Shown here: positions 36,523-45,314 of the stretch, piece after piece
Position numbering within the stretch: position 1 is the stretch's first letter
How the letters are laid out: each line of letters begins with the position of its first letter
NCBI GenBank assembly: GCA_003669585.1
Contig: QWOQ01000005.1
Span: 62,001 to 126,000 of the forward strand
Direction: 5' to 3'
DNA: 64,000 nt
Source: Planctomycetota bacterium
Lineage (GTDB): Bacteria > Planctomycetota > Planctomycetia > Pirellulales > UBA1268
Notes under the pieces: generated by a model
Seen by the model: the letters and a program-made list of their open reading frames with translations, nothing else
Databases searched by the model: none
What the model was told of the DNA's origin: nothing
Translations under genes and position numbers: made by a program

Positions 36523-36856
36523 AGTCCCGTTTCCAAGCGTTGATTCCCCATTCCTGACTGTACGGTCAGCATGCGGAATGTTTCTGTTGCTGATTTACCG
36601 CCCTCCACTGGCGACCATTCGCAGCAGCAACTTCGGACGCGTATCGAAACAAAGGATAGCCCGGTCAATGGCAATTCCAGATGCGTCGAAGCCGCGATGA
36701 GCGATCGACTCTGGCGAACTCGACGCATTTCTTGGCTCCTCAAGCCCAGATCAACGTACATAAAATTACTCCAAACCATCGCTGTACGAGCAGTTCTTCA
36801 CCGTGGGCGCAGCCCTTCCCTGAGTCCGGCTTGCGGGTGGCGGATCACGGCGGCCC
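36523..36856. other. gene-free interval after the DUF1501 gene
   Basis: Overlapping short frames are present on both strands, but none has a recognisable motif or ribosome-binding site. The composition becomes GC-rich toward the IS91-like remnant that follows. Confidence 0.5.
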
Positions 36857-37020
36857 TCAAAGCGAGTCAATGTCGATCGCGGGCAGTAAAGTCGGGCGAC
36901 GCGTGAATCGTGTCGCGGTCGTCATGCACCTCGACGAGTTCGCCTTAGGTGGTCGGCGGGCCGCGACCGGGAGAGACGGCGGGAGGTTCGAGCGGTTCGC
37001 CAAGATGCATGAGAATCTGG
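36857..37020 (-). pseudogene. IS91-type transposase 3'-end remnant
   Basis: A minus-strand frame reads AQILMHLGEPLEPPAVSPGRGPPTT then a stop. This matches the tail of IS91-family (Y2) transposases, where IL.H.GEP..PP...PARGPP is conserved. A different frame supplies the terminal LPAIDIDSL before a stop at 36857. The catalytic domain is missing and frames are broken, so it is inactive. The identification rests on recalled tail motifs. Confidence 0.5.
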
Positions 37021-37218
37021 GCTTCACGCGGACGAAGCCATCCTGGCCTTCGTCTGCTTGCGAACCTCCGGTTCGAAGTGAGACGGCTCCTGCCGGCAGT
37101 CTGCACAGCTGCGGACGCATGACGATCAGCCAGGATTGGGAGAGAGAATTCATGGTTTGTGCTTGGGTTGGCGGTTGAGCGCGCGGGAGATTTGCCTCTT
37201 CAATCTCTTCTGATCGAC

Positions 37219-37530
37219 TTAATCGGCCGGGTCGAGCACCAGCAAATGCACGCTTCGCACGTAGTCATTGACATTGACGCGATACGCTTGCATGTGCGGC
37301 GAAACCGAGTGCGCCTTGAGTGCGGTGAGGTCTTCCCACTTCTCTACGACGACGACCTTGTCGGGACCAACCTTGGCTTGATTGGACAGATCAGTTTGGG
37401 CGTCCACAGCGGGGCCGTATTCGATGCAGCCCTTCTCTGCGCGGACGTCGGAAATGATTTTCCGGAACGCGGTCAGGTATGTTTCTCGCGTGCCTGGCGC
37501 GAGTTCAATGGTGGCGATGACGTGGATCAT
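37219..37530 (-). CDS. antibiotic biosynthesis monooxygenase (ABM)-fold protein
   Basis: The 103-residue cytoplasmic protein begins MIHVIATIELAPGTRETYL and shows EKGCIEYGPAVDAQ and VVVVEKWEDLTALKAHSVSPHMQAY. It is a dimeric ferredoxin-like ABM domain as in YgiN-type quinol monooxygenases. The conserved His pair (AHSVSPHM) is present. It lies 15 bp downstream of the lactonase-LRR gene on the same strand, so the two may be co-expressed. The substrate is unknown. Confidence 0.9.
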   Translation of the reverse strand: MIHVIATIELAPGTRETYLTAFRKIISDVRAEKGCIEYGPAVDAQTDLSNQAKVGPDKVVVVEKWEDLTALKAHSVSPHMQAYRVNVNDYVRSVHLLVLDPAD

Positions 37531-37545
37531 TTCTTCTCCTTTTTT

Positions 37546-39879
37546 TTACTGCACAAACTTCACGTCTACCTTGGGCAGCAGGGCTTTCACCTTGGACTGC
37601 GTTTCGTCGGGGTAGCCTTTTCCGTAGCGGACGAGCGTGAGGGTTTTGAGATGCACGAACTTTTGCAATTGCGGCAGACGCTCGTCGGGCAAGTCGAGGC
37701 CTGAGAGGGAAAGTTCTCGGACCTGGGACACGCTGGCGAGGGTGGAGAGGTCGGTGTCGGTGAACGCGTCGGCGGCCAACTTGAGCCGGCGCAGCGTGGG
37801 GATGGATTTGACCGTGGCGATGGCGTCAGACGCCGGGGTGTTGACCCCATATTCAATCGCTGCATATTCCATCGGCAATTGGCCCAGATGCTTGACGAGG
37901 GCAGCCGTGGCCTTCGAACAGCTTATCTCCATGCCCTTCAGATTTGACAGCTTTTTCAGGTGTTCGGCGCTGGCATCGGTGATGAGCTGGGAGTGCCAGA
38001 GCTTGATGAACTCGAGGTTGGGGAAGTTCTCACAGAGATAGCCCAGCCCTTCGTCATCGAGACTGTTGCTGTGGAAGTTGATGTTCCTGAGCTTGGTCCA
38101 ACCCTTGAACTTTGCAAAGCAGTGGCCCGGGAAACGAGCGCCGCGTGGAGAGAAAAACTCCAGGTTTCTCAGCTCTGCGAGTTGCTCCCAACCCGTATCG
38201 GTGGCGGCGCCAAAATAAGCCAGCTCAAGATGGGTGAGATGAGAACACTCGGTGAGCCGCTGGAGCTGAGCCAGGCTGGCATCGCCCAATCTGCCGAAGC
38301 CACTCACACTCAGGTTTTTCAAGTTTCTGAGATTGAGAAGCGGAGCCACCCAGGAGTCCTGGATTCCCGATGCCTCGAGCTTGACCGTCTCGAGTGAGAG
38401 AATGTGCCCGAGGTGCTCGATGAAAGCAGCATCATAGGGGTCTTCGTTTTCCTTGCGATGATCGTGGGCTTTCCCGCCGAGGATGCTGGTGCTGACGAGC
38501 GTCAGCGTGTCAAAGATCGCGATGTCGCCGCCCGCCGCTTTCTTCAAGGCCTCAGGTGTGGTGTTGATCTTCGTGAACGAGCCCGGCGCTTTTTCGATGG
38601 TGGCAATGACCGCCGCCACATGCCGGTGCCGCTCGGCAGCAGCGATGATGGCATCGGCGTGATCGGCGAGTGCCTGCTTCAATGCCGCATCGGTCGTGGC
38701 GGCGATGATGGCATCGAGATCGGCGCGGGAGGTGACTTTGGAAAGACCAGGTGCAGCGGTGCTTGTTGCGGCGAGAGTGAGGAGGTCTGAAATCTCGGCG
38801 TCCCATGTCAGGCTCGCCGCCTTTTCCAAATCACCCTCGGTGGAGATTCGGTAGGCCGTGAGGGTCGCCCCATTGTAGGCGGAGACGAGGAGATGCTTGG
38901 CGTCTGGAGACAGCGCCAGCCCCCAGGGAATCTTGTCCGCCTGTGTCAGCCCGAGTAACTCGGCCTGCCCGTCTGCCCCCACTCGGTAACGGGCGATCCG
39001 GTCAAAATCCTGGCTGTGTCCCCGCAGTCCCGCGAAGATGAATTTGCCATCAGGCGTGATCTCCAGGTCGGAAGCACTGAGGCCCTCCTTCGACATGCCT
39101 TCCGGCAGGATCGCAATGTCCTGCTTCAGAACAAGCTGACCGTCGGGGCGTCGCTCGTAGGTGGAGAGGCCGATGCCCTGCTCGTTCGTGAAATAGACCA
39201 TCGGCAACGTGGGGTGATAGACGAGGTGGCGCGGGCCGGTGCCGACCGGTGGATTCGCATTGGCCGGAGCGAGCGGCGTGACAGCCCCCGAGGTCGCATC
39301 GAAGCGGTATTGAAAGAGTGCCAGGTTGCCTTTCACATAGGGGATGTAGAGAAACTGGTTGTCCGGGGAAATCAGGACGCAGTGGGCCTCCTTTTTTCCT
39401 TCATCGACCGTTGCCACGGCCTTTTCCGGCAGTCCGTTTTCATCGATGCGATAGACATTGAGCCGTCCGTTTCCATAGCTGACGCCCAACAGAAACGCAC
39501 CGCTGCGATCGAGACTGAGGTAGGCAGCGTCGTCATTCAGGTCAACGGGCTGATGGCTCGCATAGGTGCCGTTTTTCGCCAGAGTCACCACCGCACCGGG
39601 CACCTTGCCCGGTGCTCCGCCGCCGCCCGCGATGTAGAGCAGCGGCTTTTCCGGGTGCGCGGCGATGACCCGACCGTTAAAACCCAGGTCCCGCTTCTCG
39701 GCCAGCTTGAGTTCCAATCCTCCGTCCTCCCTGGGAACGGCGTCAACGATCCAAAGTGTTTGCGTCTTGCTGGAAGGCGCATAGACGCGAAAGGCTTCGG
39801 AGGCGAGGCCCGTAGCAGACATGGGAAGGCCAAGCAGGGCGGTGATCAGGATGAGTTTCGTGTTAAGCGTGAGTTTCAT
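37546..39879 (-). CDS. exported lactonase-type beta-propeller fused to leucine-rich repeats
   Basis: The 777-residue protein has a signal peptide (about 1-26). A seven-bladed propeller of the 6-phosphogluconolactonase type follows (about 30-370: GSGGGAPGK-like loop, HCVLISPDNQFLYIPYVKGN, GTGPRHLVYHPTLPMVYFTNE, GLSASDLEITPDGKFIF, IPWGLALSPDAKHLL). An alpha-helical linker spans about 375-450. The C-terminal part (about 480-777) has leucine-rich repeats (LLNLRNLKNLSVSGFGRLGDASL, NLEFIKLWHSQLITDASAEHLKKL). Lactonase propeller plus LRR in one chain is not a combination I know as standard. Which half has activity cannot be told. Confidence 0.88.
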   Translation of the reverse strand: MKLTLNTKLILITALLGLPMSATGLASEAFRVYAPSSKTQTLWIVDAVPREDGGLELKLAEKRDLGFNGRVIAAHPEKPLLYIAGGGGAPGKVPGAVVTLAKNGTYASHQPVDLNDDAAYLSLDRSGAFLLGVSYGNGRLNVYRIDENGLPEKAVATVDEGKKEAHCVLISPDNQFLYIPYVKGNLALFQYRFDATSGAVTPLAPANANPPVGTGPRHLVYHPTLPMVYFTNEQGIGLSTYERRPDGQLVLKQDIAILPEGMSKEGLSASDLEITPDGKFIFAGLRGHSQDFDRIARYRVGADGQAELLGLTQADKIPWGLALSPDAKHLLVSAYNGATLTAYRISTEGDLEKAASLTWDAEISDLLTLAATSTAAPGLSKVTSRADLDAIIAATTDAALKQALADHADAIIAAAERHRHVAAVIATIEKAPGSFTKINTTPEALKKAAGGDIAIFDTLTLVSTSILGGKAHDHRKENEDPYDAAFIEHLGHILSLETVKLEASGIQDSWVAPLLNLRNLKNLSVSGFGRLGDASLAQLQRLTECSHLTHLELAYFGAATDTGWEQLAELRNLEFFSPRGARFPGHCFAKFKGWTKLRNINFHSNSLDDEGLGYLCENFPNLEFIKLWHSQLITDASAEHLKKLSNLKGMEISCSKATAALVKHLGQLPMEYAAIEYGVNTPASDAIATVKSIPTLRRLKLAADAFTDTDLSTLASVSQVRELSLSGLDLPDERLPQLQKFVHLKTLTLVRYGKGYPDETQSKVKALLPKVDVKFVQ

Positions 39880-39932
39880 GTTGAAGCTTGAGAGAAGTTT
39901 GTGAGGGTTGTTTCTATCGAACCCTGTCTGAT

Positions 39933-39985
39933 TGACGCTGCCCCCAACTTGGTACCAGCTGGGTTGTTGGCCATGCAGGGCCGGT
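39933..39985 (-). mobile_element. IS3-type insertion-sequence end fragment
   Basis: This stretch is the reverse complement, with two mismatches over about 50 bp, of 58491-58541 inside the IS3-type fragment at 58.4 kb (shared core TTGGTACCAGC and CCATGCAGGGCC). In the minus direction the frame reads YRPCMANNPAGTKLGA. It is a short scar upstream of the lactonase-LRR gene. Confidence 0.6.
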
Positions 39986-40040
39986 AGCTGGGCATGCCCG
40001 AGCTATTTTTTAAACTAAGGAAGGCAGCGACTCAATGATC

Positions 40041-40301
40041 TCATTTCTGGATACAAACCATCAGGGCGCCCGTCAATCGACCATCGTGATCGGTAAGTGG
40101 CGCATAGTTGGCGTCGCATGTATGACCAAACAAAGTGACTTCTCCAGTAAAGGATCGCTTTTGAATCAGCGCCGCATATCCGGGGCTGTTGCGATCGAGC
40201 TTGGTTTCAGCGGCAGATTCTCCAGCTTCTGTACGTAACGTTGTGTGCATTCGTATGAAGTCTTGGCCATCATATTTAAAAATAGAACTTTCCTGACTCA
40301 T
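40041..40301 (-). CDS. stand-alone Cache-domain protein (chemoreceptor sensor fragment)
   Basis: The ATG at 40301, preceded by GAGGG, gives 86 residues. The sequence (SSIFKYDGQDFIRMHTTLRT, LDRNSPGYAALIQKRSFTGEVTLFG, YAPLTDHDGRLTGALMV) matches the ligand-binding Cache 3/Cache 2 domain of methyl-accepting chemotaxis proteins. No signal peptide, membrane segment or signalling domain is attached, and it stops right after the final strand. It is either a detached sensor or a remnant that kept a good ribosome-binding site. Confidence 0.75.
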   Translation of the reverse strand: MSQESSIFKYDGQDFIRMHTTLRTEAGESAAETKLDRNSPGYAALIQKRSFTGEVTLFGHTCDANYAPLTDHDGRLTGALMVCIQK

Positions 40302-40426
40302 TGCGATTCCCTCTGTTTTAGTGTGACGATGCAAATTCTTACGCACGATACTCAATGTCGAATTCAATCAGAGTGTATTTTGATTTAAAAAAGTAGTAAA
40401 GTGATGCGGGCGACATCGCAGGTCTT

Positions 40427-40455
40427 TTTTAAGAACTCATTGTGAGTTCTTAAAA
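40427..40455. terminator. 13-bp perfect hairpin in the gap between divergent genes
   Basis: TTTTAAGAACTCA is followed by three bases and its exact complement TGAGTTCTTAAAA. U-runs flank the stem in both directions, so it could terminate on either strand. It lies between the divergent starts at 40301 and 40627, an odd place for a terminator. It may have belonged to a lost gene or a mobile element. Confidence 0.45.
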
Positions 40456-40626
40456 TGTGTTTGCAATGCGGGGAGGGCCGTCGCTATCGCGTCCCACGTC
40501 TCGCGTGTAAGCTCACCCGACGCAACTTTCCCGACGATTGCCAGTTCAATCGACCGGGGAACGGGCTCGACGGGGTGCCCGCCGACGTGCCGTTCCCCGC
40601 CATTTTCTTCCCAAAGGACTCCTTAC

Positions 40627-41274
40627 ATGCACCGCACGCTTCTCGTCGTTGCCTGTCTCGCTGCCGCGTTCCTAGCCACCGACGCCTTCGCCCAATCCCC
40701 CGGTGGCCGTGGCCGCGGCATGTCGCAGGCATCACTCCTTCGCCAGGATGCCGTTCAGGGCGAGCTCGGCCTCTCCCCCGAACAAAAGACAAAGATCGCC
40801 GCTGACCTCCCCGAGCGTGCCCCGGGCGGCGGCGGAGCCGGTGGGGGCAACCCTCGTGATATGACCGACGAACAGCGGCAGAAGTGGATGGAGGAGCGTC
40901 GCGCCCGCACGGCCGAGGACGACAAGAAAGTGGCTGGCCTGATCGACACCAAGCAACTTTCCCGCCTCAAGCAGATTCGGGTTCAGGCCCTCGGTGCCGG
41001 CGTCCTGATGGACGAAACCCTCGCCAAGGAAATCGGCGTCACCGATGATCAGGTTGCAAAGTTTCAGTCGGCAATGCAGGAGATGCGGCAGGCGGCCCAG
41101 GGGGGCGGCGGCAATCCCGATGAGATGCGGACAAAGATGACTGCCAAGGCGATGGAAATCCTCTCCGCCGAGCAGAAGTCGAAGCTCGAAGCGCTCAAGG
41201 GCCCCGCCTTCGACATCTCGAAGCTCCAAATGCGCGGGCCTAGTGGCGGTGGACGTCCTGGAGCCGGCACCTGA
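40627..41274 (+). CDS. exported Spy/CpxP-like LTxxQ-type protein
   Basis: The 215-residue protein has a signal peptide (MHRTLLVVACLAAAFLATDAFA). The mature part is helical and charged with glycine-rich linkers. It repeats a motif like LSPEQKTKIAADL and LSAEQKSKLEALKG, as in planctomycete Spy-like proteins and periplasmic chaperones. AAGGAC precedes the ATG. The gene is much richer in G+C than the flanking Cache gene. A strong terminator follows immediately. Function is not established. Confidence 0.82.
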   Translation: MHRTLLVVACLAAAFLATDAFAQSPGGRGRGMSQASLLRQDAVQGELGLSPEQKTKIAADLPERAPGGGGAGGGNPRDMTDEQRQKWMEERRARTAEDDKKVAGLIDTKQLSRLKQIRVQALGAGVLMDETLAKEIGVTDDQVAKFQSAMQEMRQAAQGGGGNPDEMRTKMTAKAMEILSAEQKSKLEALKGPAFDISKLQMRGPSGGGRPGAGT

Positions 41275-41307
41275 TCCGGTTGACTGTCGTATTCCCCAAA
41301 ACAAAAA

Positions 41308-41346
41308 CCGCCCCGGTGGGACTCCCCGTCGGGGCGGATTTTTTTG
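41308..41346 (+). terminator. rho-independent terminator of the Spy-like gene
   Basis: The stem CCGCCCCG / CGGGGCGG, with a 14-base internal part that can itself pair partly, is followed by ATTTTTTTG. It lies 34 bp past the stop codon. The remaining bases to 41597 contain no gene. Confidence 0.9.
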
Positions 41347-41597
41347 TTCATCTCGGGGTCGTTTAGCCAGCATTCGCTTGAGTGATTCAGGATCAGGCAC
41401 CTACAAGAGAAACCGCCCCATCGCTCCGCGGGCGGATTTCACAATACTCCTTTCCTTCCGAGTTCTCGTTTCCGCGCCACCAGAAATATCCGTAATGGAG
41501 TTGATAAGGGCCGTCGTTTTGGACGTCCGAATCGTGTCGATCCACGATTCGGAGAGGATCCGCTGGCGGTTAAAGGGGGCGGGTCAGTCGATTGTTT

Positions 41598-43016
41598 TTA
41601 TTCAACTCGCCATGTGTGAATTTTGCCGGCAGAGTCGCCCGCAACGAGAGTCGTTCCGTCATACGTGACGACCGATCGTAATGGCAGAATACGGGATTGA
41701 AGGCTTGCGATATTTGGTTTCGCGTCTGCATCAAGCGGGGACGACTTCCGTAGCGTGCCATCGCTCGCCCAGATTCGAACGGTTTGATCGCGGCCGCAGG
41801 TTACGAGTTCCCCCTGGGGGCCGAAAGAGGCGTCGAGCACTCCATTGGCGATTTTTCCATAGACGCCAGCCGGGCGTTGCGGCGGATGGGCGTCGCCTTT
41901 CGAAATTGCGGGCCAGCCTTTCGCGACATCCCACCAGACGACGGCGCCGTCTTCCCCGCACGAGGCCAACACCTGGCTATCGGTTCGCCATGCGAGCGAT
42001 CTCACACCCGATTTGTGCTCTGCCAACGGCAAAACAATTCCGCCGCTCGTTGCGTCCCACAGGTGAATATTGCCGACTCGATCGGCGCTGGCGAGCAGTT
42101 TTCCGTCGGGGCTAAAGGCGATGGCTGTCACCCAGTCGGTGTGTTTCACGAGCGAATGCTTCAGCGAGCCGTTGATGGTCGAATAGACTTTGACGATTCG
42201 ACTCGAACCGCCCATGGCGACCAGTCGTTCATCAGCGGAGATATCGGCTCCCAAGACGACGTCAGTTTCGTCGCCCAGCTCTGCTAAACGCTTTCCGGTC
42301 TTTACATCGAACAGAACGGCCGCGCCGCTTTGAACAGGTCGACCTCCCGCAGCCAGCAGCACCGATCCTGAACGACTAAAACGCAAAACGTGGGGCTCTC
42401 CTTCGGGGAACGGAAGGGATCCAATCACGTCGCGCGTCGCCGGGTTAACGAAGTCGACGCGTTCGTAGCCCGCAACCGCGACCAATGGCGCACGCGGGCT
42501 TGCGGCCAGCGCGAGAATCGGAAACGGCCGGTGCGTCTTGGGAAGATCGAGGGCGGGCAAACTCTCGGGCATGGGCGGCGGGCCGTCGCTCGCGAGCGAC
42601 GCCGTGGGAGTGAAGCTCAACGTTCGAGTTGGAGCACTGGCGATGTCTGCGTTTTGTCGCAGACCGGTTTCGATCCAGGCTTTGATCATCGCGACCTGCT
42701 CTTTAGGCAACGGATCGTTCTGAGGCGGCATACGTTCGGCAGGGTCTTCGGCTGTGATGGCCAGGAAGAGACGACTGGTGCTCGATCGTCCGGAGACTAC
42801 GACCGCTCCGCCGCTGCCGCCTTTCGTTGCCATGGCATGGCTGGCGAGGTTCAACCCGGCTTCTTGTTTCGACTCTCCATGGCATTGAAAGCAATGACGT
42901 TTGAAGATGGGAGCGATATGGTCGTCGTACGTGATCGGCATTGCATCGTCGGCGTGAACAGAGGCGGTTCCCAAGAGCCAGACAATGGCCAGCGAGAGAC
43001 GGACGAAACGAAACAT
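41598..43016 (-). CDS. exported cytochrome c / WD40 repeat protein
   Basis: GGGAG upstream favours the ATG at 43016 ([13 protein letters not shown]) over 43040; the product has 472 residues. After the signal peptide comes a planctomycete-type cytochrome domain with [16 protein letters not shown] and a WIETGL ending near residue 130. Six or seven WD40 repeats follow ([55 protein letters not shown]). It is the last gene of a four-gene minus-strand operon (DUF1501, PPC, PSD1, WD40), 36 bp after the PSD1 gene. The exported propeller probably acts in protein assembly at the cell surface. Confidence 0.92.
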   Translation of the reverse strand: MFRFVRLSLAIVWLLGTASVHADDAMPITYDDHIAPIFKRHCFQCHGESKQEAGLNLASHAMATKGGSGGAVVVSGRSSTSRLFLAITAEDPAERMPPQNDPLPKEQVAMIKAWIETGLRQNADIASAPTRTLSFTPTASLASDGPPPMPESLPALDLPKTHRPFPILALAASPRAPLVAVAGYERVDFVNPATRDVIGSLPFPEGEPHVLRFSRSGSVLLAAGGRPVQSGAAVLFDVKTGKRLAELGDETDVVLGADISADERLVAMGGSSRIVKVYSTINGSLKHSLVKHTDWVTAIAFSPDGKLLASADRVGNIHLWDATSGGIVLPLAEHKSGVRSLAWRTDSQVLASCGEDGAVVWWDVAKGWPAISKGDAHPPQRPAGVYGKIANGVLDASFGPQGELVTCGRDQTVRIWASDGTLRKSSPLDADAKPNIASLQSRILPLRSVVTYDGTTLVAGDSAGKIHTWRVE

Positions 43017-43052
43017 GGGCGAACTCCCACAAAACGGCATGACAGAAGCGGA

Positions 43053-45302
43053 CTAATGGTTGAACGTAAACTCGCTTGAATTCAGCAGGCCCCAGAAGAT
43101 GTCTTCGTAAACTCCTTGTTCTTTCACCGCGTCGCCAACGATTGCCCGCAGATCGACCTGCTCGCTGCGAGTGGGACGACGGCTGAGCGTGCGAATGAAG
43201 AGCTGTTCAATGATTTCTTCGGGAGGCGAATTGGTTCCGAACAGTTTTTCCACAACCGGACTTGCTGCGATGCGATCTCTGACGGAATCGCCAACGGAAA
43301 GATGCATGACTTGCGACAGTGTCGGTTCTTTCTTGGTCTCGCAAGCGCAAATCGTGCCTCGGGTCGAGCGGCCAAACGTGGCGAAAAATGGATCGCCCGA
43401 ATTCGGTCCTTCCGTGTCTCCAGGAGAACGAGGATAAAAATCGATGGCCCGCGTTCCTGGCGGCCAGTAGGGAAAGTTGCGTGGAACTTCGGTCACGGCG
43501 ACAACTGAGTCAAGCAACACGTCGGCACGCAATCGTCGGAGATGAGCATGAGAGAACTGCCGCGAGTCGCCTCTATTGCTCTGAGTCGGGCTAGCGGATA
43601 GTTGATAAACTCGCGATCGACAGATGTCTCGGACTAGGCTGCGAAGGTCGAATTTGATTTCAACGAGCCGATTCGACAACGCATCGAGCAGTGGGGCGTT
43701 TACCGGCGGGTTGCTGACGCGGATGTCGTCGATTGGATCGATGACGCCACGTCCCAACAGATGCGCCCAGATGCGGTTCGCGAGGTTCTTGGAAAAGAGC
43801 TCGTTTTTTGGCGACGTCAGCCATGCAGCCAACTCGGACCGGGGGTCGCCCGTCGCGCCGACAGGCTCGATCGATCCCAGCACTTTGGCCGGCTTTCCCA
43901 GTCCATCGACCGGATTGACGGCCGGACTCGACGACTCATCCCAATAGATTCGCTTCTCCCGGGGTTCAACGCCGGGCTTCCGCCGAATGCCAGTAAAGAA
44001 GCTGACAAATCCGTAGTAATCGTCCTGAGTCCAACGATCGAAAGGATGGTTGTGGCATTCGGCGCACTGAATTTGCACTCCGAGAAACACCTGCGAGAAA
44101 TCCGCCGCAAGAGGTTTGGGCTGAACGTTCGGGGCATGAACCAGCATTGTATAAAGATTGACGGGTCCGTTGCTGATGTTGCTGCCGGAAGCTGACACCA
44201 TCTCGGCGACAAACTCATTCAGAGGACGGCCCATGCGGAACTGAGCTTTAATCCATTTCGCATACTGATCGGCAGCCTTGATGTGCGTGGCGTCGGGAGA
44301 ATAGTTGCCCCCCATGACCCGCAGTTGCTCGGCCCACAGGGCGGCCCAGAAATCAGCGAAGTCATCGGAAGCAAGCAGTTCATCGATCTTTCTGGATCGT
44401 TTATTGGGCGAGGATTCGGCCATGAAGGCTTGATATTCGGCAACTGTGGGAGGGCGTGCCGCTAGGTCGAGTGTTACGCGGCGTAGAAAGGTTTCGTCGT
44501 CGCAGATGTCGGAAGGGGCAATCCGAAGCTTCTTGAGTTTGGTGAAGACGAGTGTGTCGATAAAGTTGTTTTCCATTGGATTCGGCCAGACGAATTGTTC
44601 GGCAGGCGGGAGCACGATGGTCTCGACGCCGATTGTGAAGCGACTGAAACGAGCGAACACGTTCGTATCACCCGGCCCGGCCGCCACAACATGTCCGTCT
44701 ACGTCAATCGTCGCAACGCTCGGATTGTTCGAGAAGAAACGGGCAAGGTTGGTGACATCGCGGGATGAGCCGTCGCTGTACTTGGCGGTGACGCGGAGCG
44801 ACGCCCGTTCGCCAGCTTTCTCGAATTCGATGCTGTCCTGAGAGAGTGCAATGCCAACTGTTTCTGGTACGGTGATTGCGTCGTCGGGAGCACCGGCCTC
44901 AATCCAACGAAGGAGCGTTTTGTAGTAGTCGCTGTTTCGATCGAAGAGCTTCCCGCCCGTGTGTGGCACGCCGCCAACCGCCTTCAACAGCAGCAAACTC
45001 TCTTCTGGTACCGCCAAGTTTACGCGGCGTCCTGGCATATCGTGAACGACGCGTTCGTAGTCTCCTCGAGCGTCATACCCAAAAAGCGAAAGCATGAAGC
45101 CTTCCTTGCCCCGAGCCGATCCGTGGCAGACGCCTGCATTGCAGCCCGCTCGAAAGAAGACGGGCATAATGTCGCTACGAAAGCTCGGCGGGGCCGTTAC
45201 GGAAGCAGGCTCATCCCCAGCGGCGATCGCTGATGCGAGTTGCAGGAGAACGGGCAACGCGGTGCGGAGGATGTTCATCCTTGGAATGTTGAGCCGAATC
45301 AT
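43053..45302 (-). CDS. PSD1-type protein with Ig-like domain (DUF1549/DUF1553)
   Basis: The protein has 749 residues from the ATG at 45302, with an alternative at 45278 (MNILRTALP), and a signal peptide. Its cytochrome-like site is the variant [18 protein letters not shown]4CH rather than CXXCH. A bacterial Ig-like (Big_2) domain follows (about 165-240: [40 protein letters not shown]). DUF1549 contains [23 protein letters not shown]1553 contains [20 protein letters not shown] and a shortened end. The gene lies 12 bp downstream of the PPC gene. This Ig-containing subtype with CX4CH is common in planctomycetes. Confidence 0.92.
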   Translation of the reverse strand: MIRLNIPRMNILRTALPVLLQLASAIAAGDEPASVTAPPSFRSDIMPVFFRAGCNAGVCHGSARGKEGFMLSLFGYDARGDYERVVHDMPGRRVNLAVPEESLLLLKAVGGVPHTGGKLFDRNSDYYKTLLRWIEAGAPDDAITVPETVGIALSQDSIEFEKAGERASLRVTAKYSDGSSRDVTNLARFFSNNPSVATIDVDGHVVAAGPGDTNVFARFSRFTIGVETIVLPPAEQFVWPNPMENNFIDTLVFTKLKKLRIAPSDICDDETFLRRVTLDLAARPPTVAEYQAFMAESSPNKRSRKIDELLASDDFADFWAALWAEQLRVMGGNYSPDATHIKAADQYAKWIKAQFRMGRPLNEFVAEMVSASGSNISNGPVNLYTMLVHAPNVQPKPLAADFSQVFLGVQIQCAECHNHPFDRWTQDDYYGFVSFFTGIRRKPGVEPREKRIYWDESSSPAVNPVDGLGKPAKVLGSIEPVGATGDPRSELAAWLTSPKNELFSKNLANRIWAHLLGRGVIDPIDDIRVSNPPVNAPLLDALSNRLVEIKFDLRSLVRDICRSRVYQLSASPTQSNRGDSRQFSHAHLRRLRADVLLDSVVAVTEVPRNFPYWPPGTRAIDFYPRSPGDTEGPNSGDPFFATFGRSTRGTICACETKKEPTLSQVMHLSVGDSVRDRIAASPVVEKLFGTNSPPEEIIEQLFIRTLSRRPTRSEQVDLRAIVGDAVKEQGVYEDIFWGLLNSSEFTFNH

Positions 45303-45314
45303 GCAGAGTGGTTC

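Noticed and set aside
36681..37178. 165-codon plus-strand frame
   Set aside because: It is antisense to the IS91-like tail, arises from high GC, and has no motif.
40732..41400. 222-codon minus-strand frame
   Set aside because: It is antisense to the Spy-like gene and runs through its terminator.
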